From: Nematopogon swammerdamellus
Taxonomy: Eukaryota > Arthropoda > Insecta > Lepidoptera > Adelidae
Assembly: GCA_946902875.1 (NCBI GenBank)
Contig: OX336338.1
Span: forward strand, 11,337,971 to 11,401,970
Length of the DNA stretch: 64,000 nt
Direction of reading: 5' to 3'
Of the stretch, positions 21,411 through 31,329 are shown piece by piece. The position numbers and the translations under genes were made by a program. The notes beneath the pieces were generated by a model. That model was not told the origin of the DNA. It was given only the letters and a program-made list of their open reading frames with translations, and did no database searches. Position 1 is the first letter of the stretch. Every line of letters begins with the position of its first letter.

Positions 21411-21749
21411 ATGTGAGATGTCTACGTCAACGGAGCCAGGCAAACAAGATCGCATACCTATTCAATACGGCAAACGTAATAAATAACTTCGAGAAATTAC
21501 AAAACATTCATTTAAAAATTTATAAATATGGAATTACAAGTAGATGCAACATTCCATCTAAATTAAACAAAATGTTTTTTTATTTAAGTATATAATATGT
21601 AGGTAACATTAGAAAAACCCGAGACTGTACTTGGGGGGCCAAAGTCGCAAACTCGCTTAAATCAAATCAACTTCCAGTTGACTAAGCAAGCGTAATGAAA
21701 TTTGGCAAGAAGCAAGCTCTCACAGCACAAGTATAGGATAAATCGTTAC

Positions 21750-21806
21750 TTACTATCTTCTTTTGAAATACGAATTTAACGCGAGCAAAGCCGCAGGCCA
21801 TAGCTA
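21750..21806 (-). repeat. Solo terminus of the GCCCGCGG family
   Basis: TTTGAAATACGAATTTAACGCGAGCAAAGCCGCAGGCC is a diverged copy of the inverted terminus seen at 5390-5430. A still shorter one, GTTGCGGGCAAAAGC, is at about 22288. Confidence 0.6.
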
Positions 21807-21924
21807 CACATATAAATAAATATTTTCAGTGCATAACCAGTTTACGTTTTTTTTTTTAGTATCACAAATGATTATTTTCATGTTGTTCTGAAAGAATAAT
21901 TTGTCATGTTTAGTACATCTACAT

Positions 21925-22250
21925 ATACATATCACACACGCTGAATCCCGACAATCAGGGTAAGCAGAGTAATCGGTGTTGTGCTGCAAGAAATCTGGTA
22001 AATTACAGCACAACACCGACCACCATGTTTCGCAAAGTATTCGAACAAGATTCAATCGATCAAGCAGCAAGTAAGGCACGAAGACCCACCCGCTGCATGA
22101 CTCGGTGGAAGTACCGTGCCAAGGTGAGAGGTGGCGAGCCTGTCGCCCTTTAGCACGGAATCTTGTCCTTATCCCTTAGTCGCCTTTTACGACATGCATG
22201 AGGAGAGATGCAGTGGGGTTATTCTTTTAAGTACTGGCCCCACACGGTAC
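21925..22250. repeat. Hairpin-bearing repeat, copy 2, plus reversed SINE head module
   Basis: It carries TCGGTGTTGTGCTG and CAGCACAACACCGA arms (about 21974-22021). It is followed by GCACGAAGACCC and, to 22250, the reversed alternative SINE module (CTTATCCCTTAGTCGCC ... CCCCACACGG). Confidence 0.65.
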
Positions 22251-22447
22251 ACATGTTTAGTATGTGTTTAGTTATCGACGCGGACGTAGTTGCGGGCAAA
22301 AGCTACTGTCATATAAAAAAATATGTTTGTATATTTCAATTACAAGAATACCTAACAGTCAAATCATTGCTGTAAGTATGTAATTTTTATTTAGGCGTTT
22401 TGTGATTTTCCAAAACACATAATTTTTGTATACATACATTTTTGTCA

Positions 22448-23152
22448 GCCTCGGTAGCTCAGTGGTGCGGTGGGTCGATTATTGTTAAGCAATTATGAGC
22501 GCGGTGAGTAATTGGATGGGTGACCGCTCGACCGTTGGAGGCTGTCCGTGCTTCCCTTCTTACCTTACTAGGTGGTAGGCTTTATCCCGGCCGGGTTGGT
22601 ACCACCGCACTGAACCGCTCGACCGTTGGAGGCTGACCGTGCTTCCCTTCTTACCTTACTAGGTGGTAGGCTTTATCCCGGCCGGGTTGGTACCACCGCA
22701 CTGAACCGCTCGACCGTTGGAGGCTGACCGTGCTTCCCTTCTTACCTTACTAGGTGGTAGGCTTTATCCCGGCCGGGTTGGTACCACCGCACTGAACCGC
22801 TCGACCGTTGGAGGCTGACCGTGCTTCCCTTCTTACCTTACTAGGTGGTAGGCTTTATCCCGGCCGGGTTGGTACCACCGCACTGAACCGCTCGACCGTT
22901 GGAGGCTGACCGTGCTTCCCTTCTTACCTTACTAGGTGGTAGGCTTTATCCCGGCCGGGTTGGTACCACCGCACTGAACCGCTCGACCGTTGGAGGCTGA
23001 CCGTGCTTCCCTTCTTACCTTACTAGGTGGTAGGCTTTATCCCGGCCGGGTTGGTACCACCGCACTGAACCGCTCGACCGTTGGAGGCTGACCGTGCTTC
23101 CCTTCTTACCTTACTAGGTGGTAGGCTTTATCCCGGCCGGGTTTGTGCCACC
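22448..23152 (+). mobile_element. Composite-head SINE, left half, with internal tandem amplification
   Basis: It begins with the tRNA-like A box (CTCGGTAGCTCAGTGGTGCG) and the 5S-like ATTGGATGGGTGACCGCTCG, then enters seven 91-bp repeats. The SINE is interrupted at 23152 by the hAT-like element and resumes at 25165. Confidence 0.8.
22530..23144 (+). repeat. Seven-unit 91-bp tandem array
   Basis: GACCGTTGGAGGCTG recurs at 22530, 22621, 22712, 22803, 22894, 22985 and 23076, exactly 91 bp apart. By eye the units are near-identical, apart from one change in the first unit (CTGTCCGT for CTGACCGT); the seventh is cut by the hAT-like insertion. Each unit lacks the B-box-containing segment of the full SINE (joined as GACCGT/GCTTCCC). 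Confidence 0.92.
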
Positions 23153-23599
23153 CACGAGTCAGTAAGCCTGGATACGAAATACGGCATCGTTTGTATGAGA
23201 ACCGAGGTAGCCGCCAAAGGGGTGTGAAGTCTGAGGCGGGAGCGGCGCATGGAACGCCGTGATTGGCCGAGCGAGTAGGTAGCCAAGTGACGCCAGTCTT
23301 CCATACATTTGAACGGGATTCATACAATAAGTCGCTCATTGTGTCGATTCGCGATGAAAAGATGAAACGGATTTAACAATATTTAACCTTTCTTTACATC
23401 AAGGGAATAATATAACTTTCTCTTAAATGAACAAAGGCAACGCCCCTTTCACAATTTTGCGAATTTGCAGATTTTCGCATAAACACGATCATAGTTCTAA
23501 GTTCTGAGATACCTCGGATACTTTATTATAAATCTACAATTGTGTATTCCATAATAAAAATTATCAAAATGTATGCGAAAATAGTTAAGCATAAAGATT

Positions 23600-24010
23600 A
23601 ACTTTTTTTAGGAAACTGATACGGATCGCTCCATCATCGTAATAATGCTTCAGTTTGGTACCAGCGATGATGGGAGCCCAATATATAAATAATAAAATAA
23701 AACTACAATAAACTAAAATAATAAAAATAATCAAGATCGATAAACACATAAAAAAAAATAAACAAACAAACCAAATAAAATAAAAAATATGAAGAAAAAC
23801 CGGATTTAGACACATCAGCCAAGGCTGCCTGTCTAAAATAAATAAATATACCTAGGTGAATTAGGTACGTGCCTTGTCACCGATTCCCCCTAATCGATCC
23901 GGCTATACTGAATTGGATGGAAAACACGTAGTTACTACTTTTCATAGTGACTTCGACCGACGTTTATTTAGTGCAGTGGTACCAACACGGGCGGGTTGAA
24001 CCCTACTATC
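23600..24010 (-). mobile_element. Old, divergent SINE with an AT-rich insertion
   Basis: AGGAAACTGATACGGATCGC at the left and ATTGGATGGAAAACACG ... CGGGCGGGTTGAACCC at the right match the reversed SINE body. An AAATAA-rich filler (about 23680-23850) separates them. Confidence 0.55.
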
Positions 24011-24130
24011 TACATATACATCCTGTACATTTATATACGTTCTATACATTCTGAATCTCTGACATTAAAGGCAAACGTTTAAACTATTACGTCAATTATT
24101 TTTAATTCTCCTAAATATCCGCGATCTTTG

Positions 24131-24556
24131 TACCGTGTGGGGTCGGTACTTAAAAAGAATAGCCCCACTGCATCTCTCCCCGTCGCATGTCGTAAAAGTC
24201 GACTAAGGGATCGTCAGCCTCGGCAGCTCAGTGGTGCGGTCAGTTATTGGATGGGTGACCGCCCGACCGTTGGAGGCTGACCGTGGTTCGGATTCCACGT
24301 TAAACTGTAGGTCCCTTCCCTTCTTACCTTACTGGGTGGTAGGGTTTATCCCGGCCGGGTTGGTACCACCGCACTGAGCGAAACGTCGGTCGAAACGGCT
24401 ATGTAAATAGTTCGTGTTTTCCGTCCAGTTCAGTGTAGCCGACGCGAAATGAAGGGAAGCACTGACATAGCACCTAGTTCACCCGGTGTTATGGGCTGAC
24501 ATCACGGATGTTGTAGGTGATGTAGCCAACCGTGTCAGTTTCCATAAAAAAAAAAA
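24131..24556 (+). mobile_element. SINE carrying both the alternative module and the composite head
   Basis: GTACCGTGTGGGGTCGGTAC...CTAAGGGAT (24131-24211) is directly followed by CAGCCTCGGCAGCTCAGTGG, a shortened 5S-like segment (TATTGGATGGGTGACC), GTGGTTCGGATTCCACG and the full body to GTTTCCATAAAAAAA. It is one of the most complete copies in the window. Confidence 0.82.
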
Positions 24557-25164
24557 AAATCTGATATTCCCGGTAGACGCATGACCTAAAGAAATTAATT
24601 CCTTTCTCCTTAGAGTCGCTCAAAAGTAAAAACCGGTAGGTACTGGTTGAATGAAAAAAGCGCGATAAACGAATATTGAACGAGGAAACCTGCTGAGTTT
24701 GACTAGAAGAAATGTCCTTTGGCAATAAGGCAGAATGCATGAAATATCTGTATACATTTAACATACATATTTATTATCAATAAACAAAAAAAATTACAAG
24801 ATCTAACTGCATCCAACACGATAGTCGACCTATGGTGGGTAAGCAGAATAGAGCTCTCCATACATATTTACGCCGATGTTTGTTACTGAAATTCAAGCGA
24901 AAAATGCTATCAAATTGAATGAAAGTACTTACTCGTGAAAGGTGACTCCATCTGTGTTCAAGTTTGAATTTTTCGACGACTTTTTGCACCAAAGCACTGC
25001 ACAATGAGGCATTTTGTGACAGACGCGCACGTTCGCTCCGCCTGAGCGGCGGACGGAGACTAAAATCGGTCGCCGGCGCTAGACTGACGCGCTGGCGCGT
25101 TTGCGCTGGCGCGCGGCTACCCCTGTCCTCCTATGTATAGCGTATCCAGGCTTACTGACTCGTG

Positions 25165-25376
25165 GTGCCACCGCACTACTGACTCGTGCACCGCACTGAA
25201 CGAAACGTCTCGTCGGTCGAAACGGCTATGTAAATAGTTCGTGTTTTCCGTCCAGTTTAGTTAGCCGACATGAAATGAAGGTAAGCACTGATATGGCACC
25301 TAGTTCACGCGGTGTTATGGGCTGACATCACGGATGTTGTAGTTGATGTAGCTAACCGTGTCAGTTTCCATAAAAA
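25165..25376 (+). mobile_element. SINE right half with transposon scar
   Basis: This is the continuation of the SINE that starts at 22448, from GTGCCACCGCAC to GTTTCCATAAAAAA. Near its left end, CACCGCAC is repeated (25169-25176 and 25189-25196) around TACTGACTCGTG (25177-25188), which equals the last 12 bp of the hAT-like TIR. Confidence 0.85.
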
Positions 25377-25558
25377 AGGTACCCGTTGAAATTTTCACAG
25401 AATATGTGTTACTTTACTTATTTATTATGGCCGATATAACAAAAAATAATAAAAATAAGAAAAAATAAAAAAAACGGGGGTTCCCATAGAAGAAACTAAA
25501 AAGAGTATGCGCGCGCGCCATCTACCGAAAATAGTGTGAAGCATTTTTAACTAATCAT
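25377..25558 (-). repeat. GGGTTCCGTA repeat, part 1 (split by a retroposed insert)
   Basis: The reversed family copy (ACCCGTTGAAATTTTCACAG ... GCGCGCGCGCCATCTACCG ... ACTAATCAT) stops at 25558 and continues at 27959. Confidence 0.75.
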
Positions 25559-26034
25559 GGTATGTTGAATATCGCGAGTATGCTGGGAACACTCAGCTTC
25601 ATCCCCAGGCAAAATTTCAGCGAAATATTTTATATTGTTATGTAAGTAAGTAGTTTGTTTATAAACTATTTCAGTTAGCCGCGATGCAAAGCACCGTCTC
25701 ACTCGGTGTACTGCGTGTAACAGACAAAGAGAGAACGCAAGTGGGTGGAAACCCTTTCACCAAATCACGTTCAAATATTCGGAATGTCCCGTTAGCGCAC
25801 AGGCGCGGCGGCCCGTTTTGCACGCACGCATTACAGCGGCTTGCCTTTCTCCACTCGTTCACTGAATTTCAAAGCGCGTTTTCGGAATTTATTTATTTAT
25901 TTATATATTTTTATAAACATAATTATTATAATTCAGAAAAAAATAATAAAAAATAAAAAAGAAAGAAGCTTTCTATTCAAAGTAATAATAAGATTAAATT
26001 AATTCAAAAGCTAAAACAACACAATACATATGTA

Positions 26035-26170
26035 CATACATATCACGCATGCTGTATTCCGACAATCAGGGTAAGCAGAGTAATCGGAGTAGTGCTGCAA
26101 ATACTCTTGCAAATTACAGCACAACACCGACCACCACGTTTAGCAAAGTATTCGGACAAGGTAACTATCA
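26035..26170. repeat. Hairpin-bearing repeat, copy 3
   Basis: It contains TCGGAGTAGTGCTG and CAGCACAACACCGACCACC with a related flank (ATCAGGGTAAGCAGAGTAAT). The stem is slightly mismatched compared with copies 1 and 2. Confidence 0.65.
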
Positions 26171-26300
26171 ATATCTAATATAAAACAAACTTAATCAAAC
26201 TAAAAGTTATATCTAAACTAAAATAAGTAAATAAACCTAAATTTATATATTTATTTATTTATATATTTAGAAGAAATGGGTATAATGAGAATAAAACATA

Positions 26301-26610
26301 TCGTACCGTGTGGGGCCGGTACTTTAAAAGAATAGCGCCACTGCGTCTCTCTCCGTGTATGTCGTAAAAGGCGACTAAGGGATATGAATGACTCCCTTCT
26401 TATATTACTAGGTGGTAGGGTTTAACCCGCCCGGGTTGGTACCACCGCACTGAATGAAAGGTCGGTCGAAACGGCTATGTAAATAGTTTTCCGTCCAGTT
26501 CAGTGTAGCCGGCACGACCGAAGGGAAGGTTGACGTGGCACCAAGTTCACCACCGACATCACGGATGTTGTAGGTGATGTAGTCAACCGAGTCAGTTTCC
26601 ATAAAAAAAA
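26301..26610 (+). mobile_element. SINE with alternative head module only
   Basis: It begins GTACCGTGTGGGGCCGGTAC, passes through CGACTAAGGGATATGAATG and joins the common body (GGGTTGGTACCACCGCACTG) to GTTTCCATAAAAAAAA. There is no tRNA/5S-like head. Confidence 0.78.
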
Positions 26611-26939
26611 TACAGCCAGTAATTAATGCTTCAAGACCTTACTAAATGCTTAAATAATTAATTAATGCTATAAAATAAAACATTAATAAGAAAAGGTAAA
26701 GTGCGAATCGGACTTGCGCACCGAGAATTCCGTACCAAAAAAACGTGATATAAAGGATATGAAAACAATAGGTAGATGTTTAATATATTACCTTATACAT
26801 CGATGTCACTCCAACCCAACACCTAATGAATCCGCAATAGTTTTCGCGATTTTGTTGTACGACGCGACGCTTGCGGGGAGCTTTCCATAAAACTCAAGAA
26901 AAAATTATTGACAATAGTTTTATCGGTTGAAGACAACGG

Positions 26940-27950
26940 CCGTAGTTTTCGTTTATGAATGTTTGGTGGAGTCGACGGAGAGGAGGCGGCGGCGGCGACG
27001 GAGACGGCGGCGGCGCGGCGGCGCGGGTATTACTCGAACACAATGGATTTCGTAAACACGTTCGTACCGTACAAAGTCCGAGTCACGACTAAAACAAAGC
27101 GCACGCGAATCGATGATTCTTAAAACCCCACAAGTAACTAAACTGAAACTTTACAAGAGAAAGAAAAAACTGTACAACTTTTGTAAACGGGTGTCAAACA
27201 TATTTGAATCCGATTATTATATTAGTTTAGGTACTTTCTTATATCTGGATGTAATTATGAGTATTATAGATGTCTAGTTTAGTGTTTATAGCTATTTTAG
27301 ATTTCTGTAGATTTTGTAGACTATTTTAGATTCTGTAGGTTTTAAAAATATCTTACAAGATTTTTATCAAAAATAAGAAAAAAAACTTATTTGTCCGTTC
27401 TTAACTATACCTTTATTTAATTAAGTACTAGCTAATACATTTATTTAATTGAAAACTTCGTAATTTTTGTTTTTCGTCACTGTTTTCCGCCGTTGTCGTC
27501 GGGCAATTTTTTTCTACAGGTACGTATGGCATCAGTTTTGTAATGTCATCAATTTTTTTTTCAGTTTTCAGGCTCTTTTTGCCTTTTCAGTGGGAAAGAT
27601 GAGGGTATTTCCCACTGAACTGGGACTTTAAAACCCCACAAGTAACTGTTGCTTGTGGTGTTTTGATACCCACTCGCAATTTTTGTTTTTCACTTGTGGT
27701 GTTTTGAAACTCAACGGCGTTTTCACGTATATTTTTCCCCTATTAGATGAAGTGTAGTCGTTGGGTTTTAATGCTCATCGTAAAGATGGGCAGAGACTAA
27801 ACGAAAAAATGGAATTGAATTTCGGAAAATGTGGTTTTAAAAATCATCGATTCACGTGTGGAACCGGCCGGATAAGCAAGCCTTTTGTTCTCATTTTGTA
27901 GCATTTTAATTTTGTATTCATTTTATATCAAATAAATCTCTTTTTATTCG
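26940..27950. other. Remainder of the retroposed insert
   Basis: The GGCGGCGGC-type block at 26975-27030 is low complexity. CCCCACAAGTAACT occurs at about 27126 and 27635, the second inside a small hairpin (CCACAAG/CTTGTGG). I see no gene. Confidence 0.4.
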
Positions 27951-27968
27951 TAAAAAAAAACTAATCAT

Positions 27969-28095
27969 AAATTTGAACTAATATGAAGCATTTCATAAAC
28001 ACGCCATAGATGGTGTGAGTGGCGCTGACCATGATATGGCGATACGGAACCCTCGGTGCGCGAGTTCGACTCGCACTTGGCCGGTTTTTTTCAAT
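27969..28095 (-). repeat. GGGTTCCGTA repeat, part 2
   Basis: Continuation of 25377-25558: AACTAATATGAAGCATTTC ... CCATGATATGGCGATACGG ... CGCACTTGGCCGG. Confidence 0.75.
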
Positions 28096-28734
28096 GTGGA
28101 AAGCATAATATTACGGTTGTACAATTGACTCAGCCTACAACGAATGTGTATTTTAATATTAATTTCAATGGTTGTATGACTGTTTGAATGTGACCAGGCG
28201 AATACTTTTTCTTGTAATTGAACAGTGCCTGTCGAGTTCTTTGGGAAAATTAGCGAGAATGAAACCAAATTAATATTGAAAATTATTTTGAATGAAGTGC
28301 TTACATTGAAATACCACGTGACAGGGTGAAACGTGGTATGGAAACGTTCCCTTACTGCCACAACTGGAATTTATTATTATGGGAAGTCTGGTTACTTACA
28401 CCATAACATATAACATATAGTTACACCTACCTATACAACTATACAATGCAACTCTGGCGGTTTCCTCTAAATTGCGGCCAATCGTACCTATCATATTGAG
28501 GTAAAATTATATAATAATAACCTTATATTATACCTACATTATAATATCCTAATATCTAGACACACGGTATACCTAACGTTCACAAACACGTTCTCGGTTA
28601 TTTAGGTGTCGAAAGTGGCCCGAGATGGTTCGTGTAATATATACCCAGATAGGTATATAAATATAACCCACGGCGGCCGGGGTGTGTCGCCCTTTTGCTT
28701 TGCGAACTTGGCTGACACACTGCCGTGTGTCTAG

Positions 28735-29105
28735 ATACTTTCTCAAAGAGAGTAACTATGGGCGAGGTCGAATGCCGAGATTTGTTCTAGGTAACGACAT
28801 TCTTCTCGATGAAAGTAAGTACTAAGGGCGAGGCCGAAGGCAGAGCTACGTTTAGGTATATGATAAATCCTTCTCGAATAATAAGTTAGGGCGCTGCCGA
28901 ACGCCGAGCTGCGTTCGCGTAAAGTGTAAACGATATTATATTCTATCTAAGATTATTATATTAGCACGTCATTAATGGTTAGGCCCGAGGGCGGGATAAG
29001 GTTTATCGTTTGCCTGAACGCAGCTCGGCCTTCGGCCCGCCCTTAGTTACTTACTTACATCGAGAAGAATATCGTTAACTTGAACGAAGCTCGGCTTTCG
29101 GCCTC
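28735..29105. repeat. Degenerate GCCGAAGGC-unit cluster
   Basis: Units such as GGGCGAGGCCGAAGGCAGAG switch to the opposite strand from about 28990 (CTGAACGCAGCTCGGCC). The family termini are missing, so this is an eroded element ending about 460 bp upstream of the LRR gene start codon. Confidence 0.7.
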
Positions 29106-29563
29106 AAGCCAGTTCGGTGCGTCCGCGCACCACCACCACCCTGTTGCACACCGGCGCGCGGCGGCCGCGGCTGAAGATACTTTGTGAGTTCTCCAATTTT
29201 AAAACACATCTACCTAGATAACCTTGTCGCACGGTTCGCTTTGTTTTGAGGTGAGCGCTAACAATGAAAATATTAGAATTTTCAGTTTCAATGTAGAGTG
29301 CACAGCCATCACAGCGTACATACGCACTACTTATTGATAATATTGCAAGCATCATCATCGGTTGGTGGATGGGGGACGACGGGGGTTGGGGCGGGCGGCG
29401 CACAGGCAGGCGGACACCACCACCGGCGAGACGCGTGCTCGCTCACAGCACAGGCAGTAGTGCGCCCGCCTCCTCCGCGCGCCGCCGTCGCCACCTCCAC
29501 TGTGCCGCGCCGTGCCGCCGCTGCCGCCTCCAGTCGCTCGCCACTCCCGAGTCGAGCGGCACG
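29106..29563 (+). promoter_or_regulatory. Presumed promoter/5' UTR of the LRR gene
   Basis: The sequence becomes strongly GC-rich from about 29370 to the ATG, with CAC/CGC runs, unlike the AT-rich surroundings. Long frames on both strands here are composition effects. No TATA box is evident. The transcription start cannot be placed; upstream non-coding exons are possible. Confidence 0.4.
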
Positions 29564-29889
29564 ATGTACGCGTGCGCTCTCGCCACCACGCTGCTGTACG
29601 CGCTGGCGACGCTGCTCGGCACCGGCGCCAGCCTCCACTGTGCCGTGCGCCGCGAGATCTCGCCCTGCACATGCCGCCGCGAGGACACCGCCACCGGCGC
29701 CATCCTCGTCTCCTGCCAGAGGATGACCTCCTACGACCAGATCGCGCAAGCCCTCAAGGACAAGTTCAGCCCCGAAACCAAGATCGCGCTCGAGATATCC
29801 CACTCGGATCTCCCCGACCTGCCCTCGCGCTGCTTCAAGGAGCTCGCGCTCTCCATCACCAAGCTCAAACTCAACTTCGACAACCTCAG
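29564..29889 (+). CDS. Secreted leucine-rich-repeat protein, exon 1 (signal peptide and LRR N-cap)
   Basis: The ATG at 29564 opens a 636-residue protein assembled from eight exons. Residues 1-23 (MYACALATTLLYALATLLGT...) form a clear signal peptide. A cysteine cluster follows (HCAVRREISPCTCRRE, then VSCQRM), fitting an LRR N-terminal cap, and then the first repeats (LEISHSDLPDLPSRCF, ITKLKLNFDNL). The upstream ATG-containing frame is GC-rich 5' UTR, so this start, directly before the signal peptide, is preferred. The exon must end after AG at 29889 (phase 2) to join exon 2; the intron then begins GCAAGT, a GC donor in perfect context. I cannot name the orthologue. Confidence 0.85.
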
Positions 29890-30033
29890 GCAAGTCCACC
29901 TTACCCTGTTCCACGCGCTCTAACTAAGCGACACGCTACTTTATTACCTACTTCAGTTATTCCTCTCTACGTATTTTCCTCTATCCCTTCTATTCTTTTG
30001 TATCCTTTTCCCCACTTACCTACATATTATTAA

Positions 30034-31329
30034 CTTAAACGCCTGGTGCAGTGTTTCTTTCAGGTACTTCTCCGGGGGTGCGCAGTAAATAGATTTTCAT
30101 AAATTTTTGTACATACAGTTCCCTTGAGAAGTACCGCCAGAGAAAATTATCTGAAACACTTCTAATTCTTGGCTTATATCTCGACATCCCCTTTTCCTAT
30201 TTTATTCATGAGTTGATTCTTTCCAAAGGTCAGGCTATTTCTCATCGCTCTAATTATCGTTTGGAGGGAGCAGGGAGATAAAACTATCGCTGCGTCGCCC
30301 GCGGAGCACTCGTTGTGTTTGGTATACGTCCAGCACGAGCAACATACTTACAATATTATTGAGAGTAGAAAGTTGCGATTCTACGTAAAGTAAGGTAAAT
30401 CGTGGATTTGGGAGAAGCTTACGAGAGATAAGACATTTTGCTAGATTATGAAGTCGCACGACGCAAGTCATTTAAAGGACTGAAGTTTTGAATGTTGTTC
30501 TCGGCGCCCCGCGCGCCGGTATCAGGATGGGGACGAGCGCGCTCCGCTCCGCAGCGAGTTTCCAGTAATCTGTCGGGTCGGGAGACAGAATGATGTCGTT
30601 GAGAAGCGATAGCGTGTAAATTTCCGTTTAAATTGTGATGTATATCGATCGTCGCCTTTCAACTTTGGAACGTAAACATAATTTATGTATACCTATACGT
30701 ACCGGCACAACATAAGTAGATATTCGTCTCATGAGCCGACGTTTTAACAACGTCTTACGTTAAACGAATCGTAATCGTTACCATACCGTAGTAACGAATA
30801 ACGAGGAGAGCAAAATGTTTCAAAATGCTGAAGAGAAAAGAGCTGACATTAAATATTTTCAAAAAAATAACCTTTTTAGGATTAGGTAATATAATTAGTT
30901 GTATATGAAAAACATTTTTAGGGTTCCATAATGTTCATGTGTCTGTCCGTCTGTCAGCCGCCATAGTCTGTCTGTCACACGCGCTATACGAGGCTTTGGA
31001 AGCTGGTTTACTCCGGAAAGTAAAGCTCAATAAACTCGACCTCGCGTGGAGAGGGTTCCGTACCATTCCATTTTTCGAGAGAAGGTTGGATTTTCGTTTA
31101 GCTATAAGATAAGAGAGACCCTATATTCCCATTTTTTTGTTTTCGACATTTTAGACCCAGTAGTTTCGGAGATAAGAAGTGGGATGCAAAATTTTTTTTT
31201 ATTTACAGTAATATCTTTTAAACTATGCATTTTAAAATAATAAAAAAATATATACCTATTTGTATTTCTTATAAGGAACCCTTTTCGTTGATGCGTTGAT
31301 GATCACATGATGCATTGACAAAAAAAAAA
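30034..31329. other. LRR intron 1, left part: mostly unclassified
   Basis: AT-rich non-coding sequence. GGTGCAGTGTTTCTTTCAGG at about 30047 resembles a segment near 36522, and GTGTCTGTCCGTCTGTC at about 30938 is a repeat tail. I see no gene. Confidence 0.4.

Larger units (their letters stand above)
23153..25164. mobile_element. hAT-like non-autonomous element, 24-bp perfect TIRs, 8-bp target duplication
   Basis: The ends CACGAGTCAGTAAGCC... (23153-23176) and the exact reverse complement (25141-25164) are flanked on both sides by GTGCCACC (23145-23152 and 25165-25172). An 8-bp duplication fits hAT or P superfamilies. The 2.0 kb interior has no transposase and contains two SINEs (23600-24010 reversed and 24131-24556). 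Both subterminal regions are GC-rich. Confidence 0.88.
25559..27958 (+). mobile_element. 2.4 kb polyadenylated insertion with 10-bp target duplication
   Basis: It splits an older repeat. AACTAATCAT is present at 25549-25558 and again at 27959-27968. The right end has AATAAA (27931) followed about 15 bp later by an A run at the junction, the signature of LINE-mediated retroposition. The body has no long reading frame. It contains AT-rich parts, a GCG-rich block (26975-27030), the hairpin repeat (26035-26170) and a SINE (26301-26610). It could be a retrocopy of a non-coding or 3' UTR transcript, later invaded by other repeats. Confidence 0.7.

Noticed and set aside
22448..23152. CRISPR-like or satellite-defence array from the 91-bp repeats
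   Set aside because: There are no unique spacers; the entire unit is repeated and is derived from a SINE in a eukaryotic genome.
29298..29914. Frames of up to 195 codons on the minus strand across LRR exon 1
   Set aside because: They are antisense shadows of a GC-rich exon and promoter; the sense strand has the signal peptide and LRR cap.
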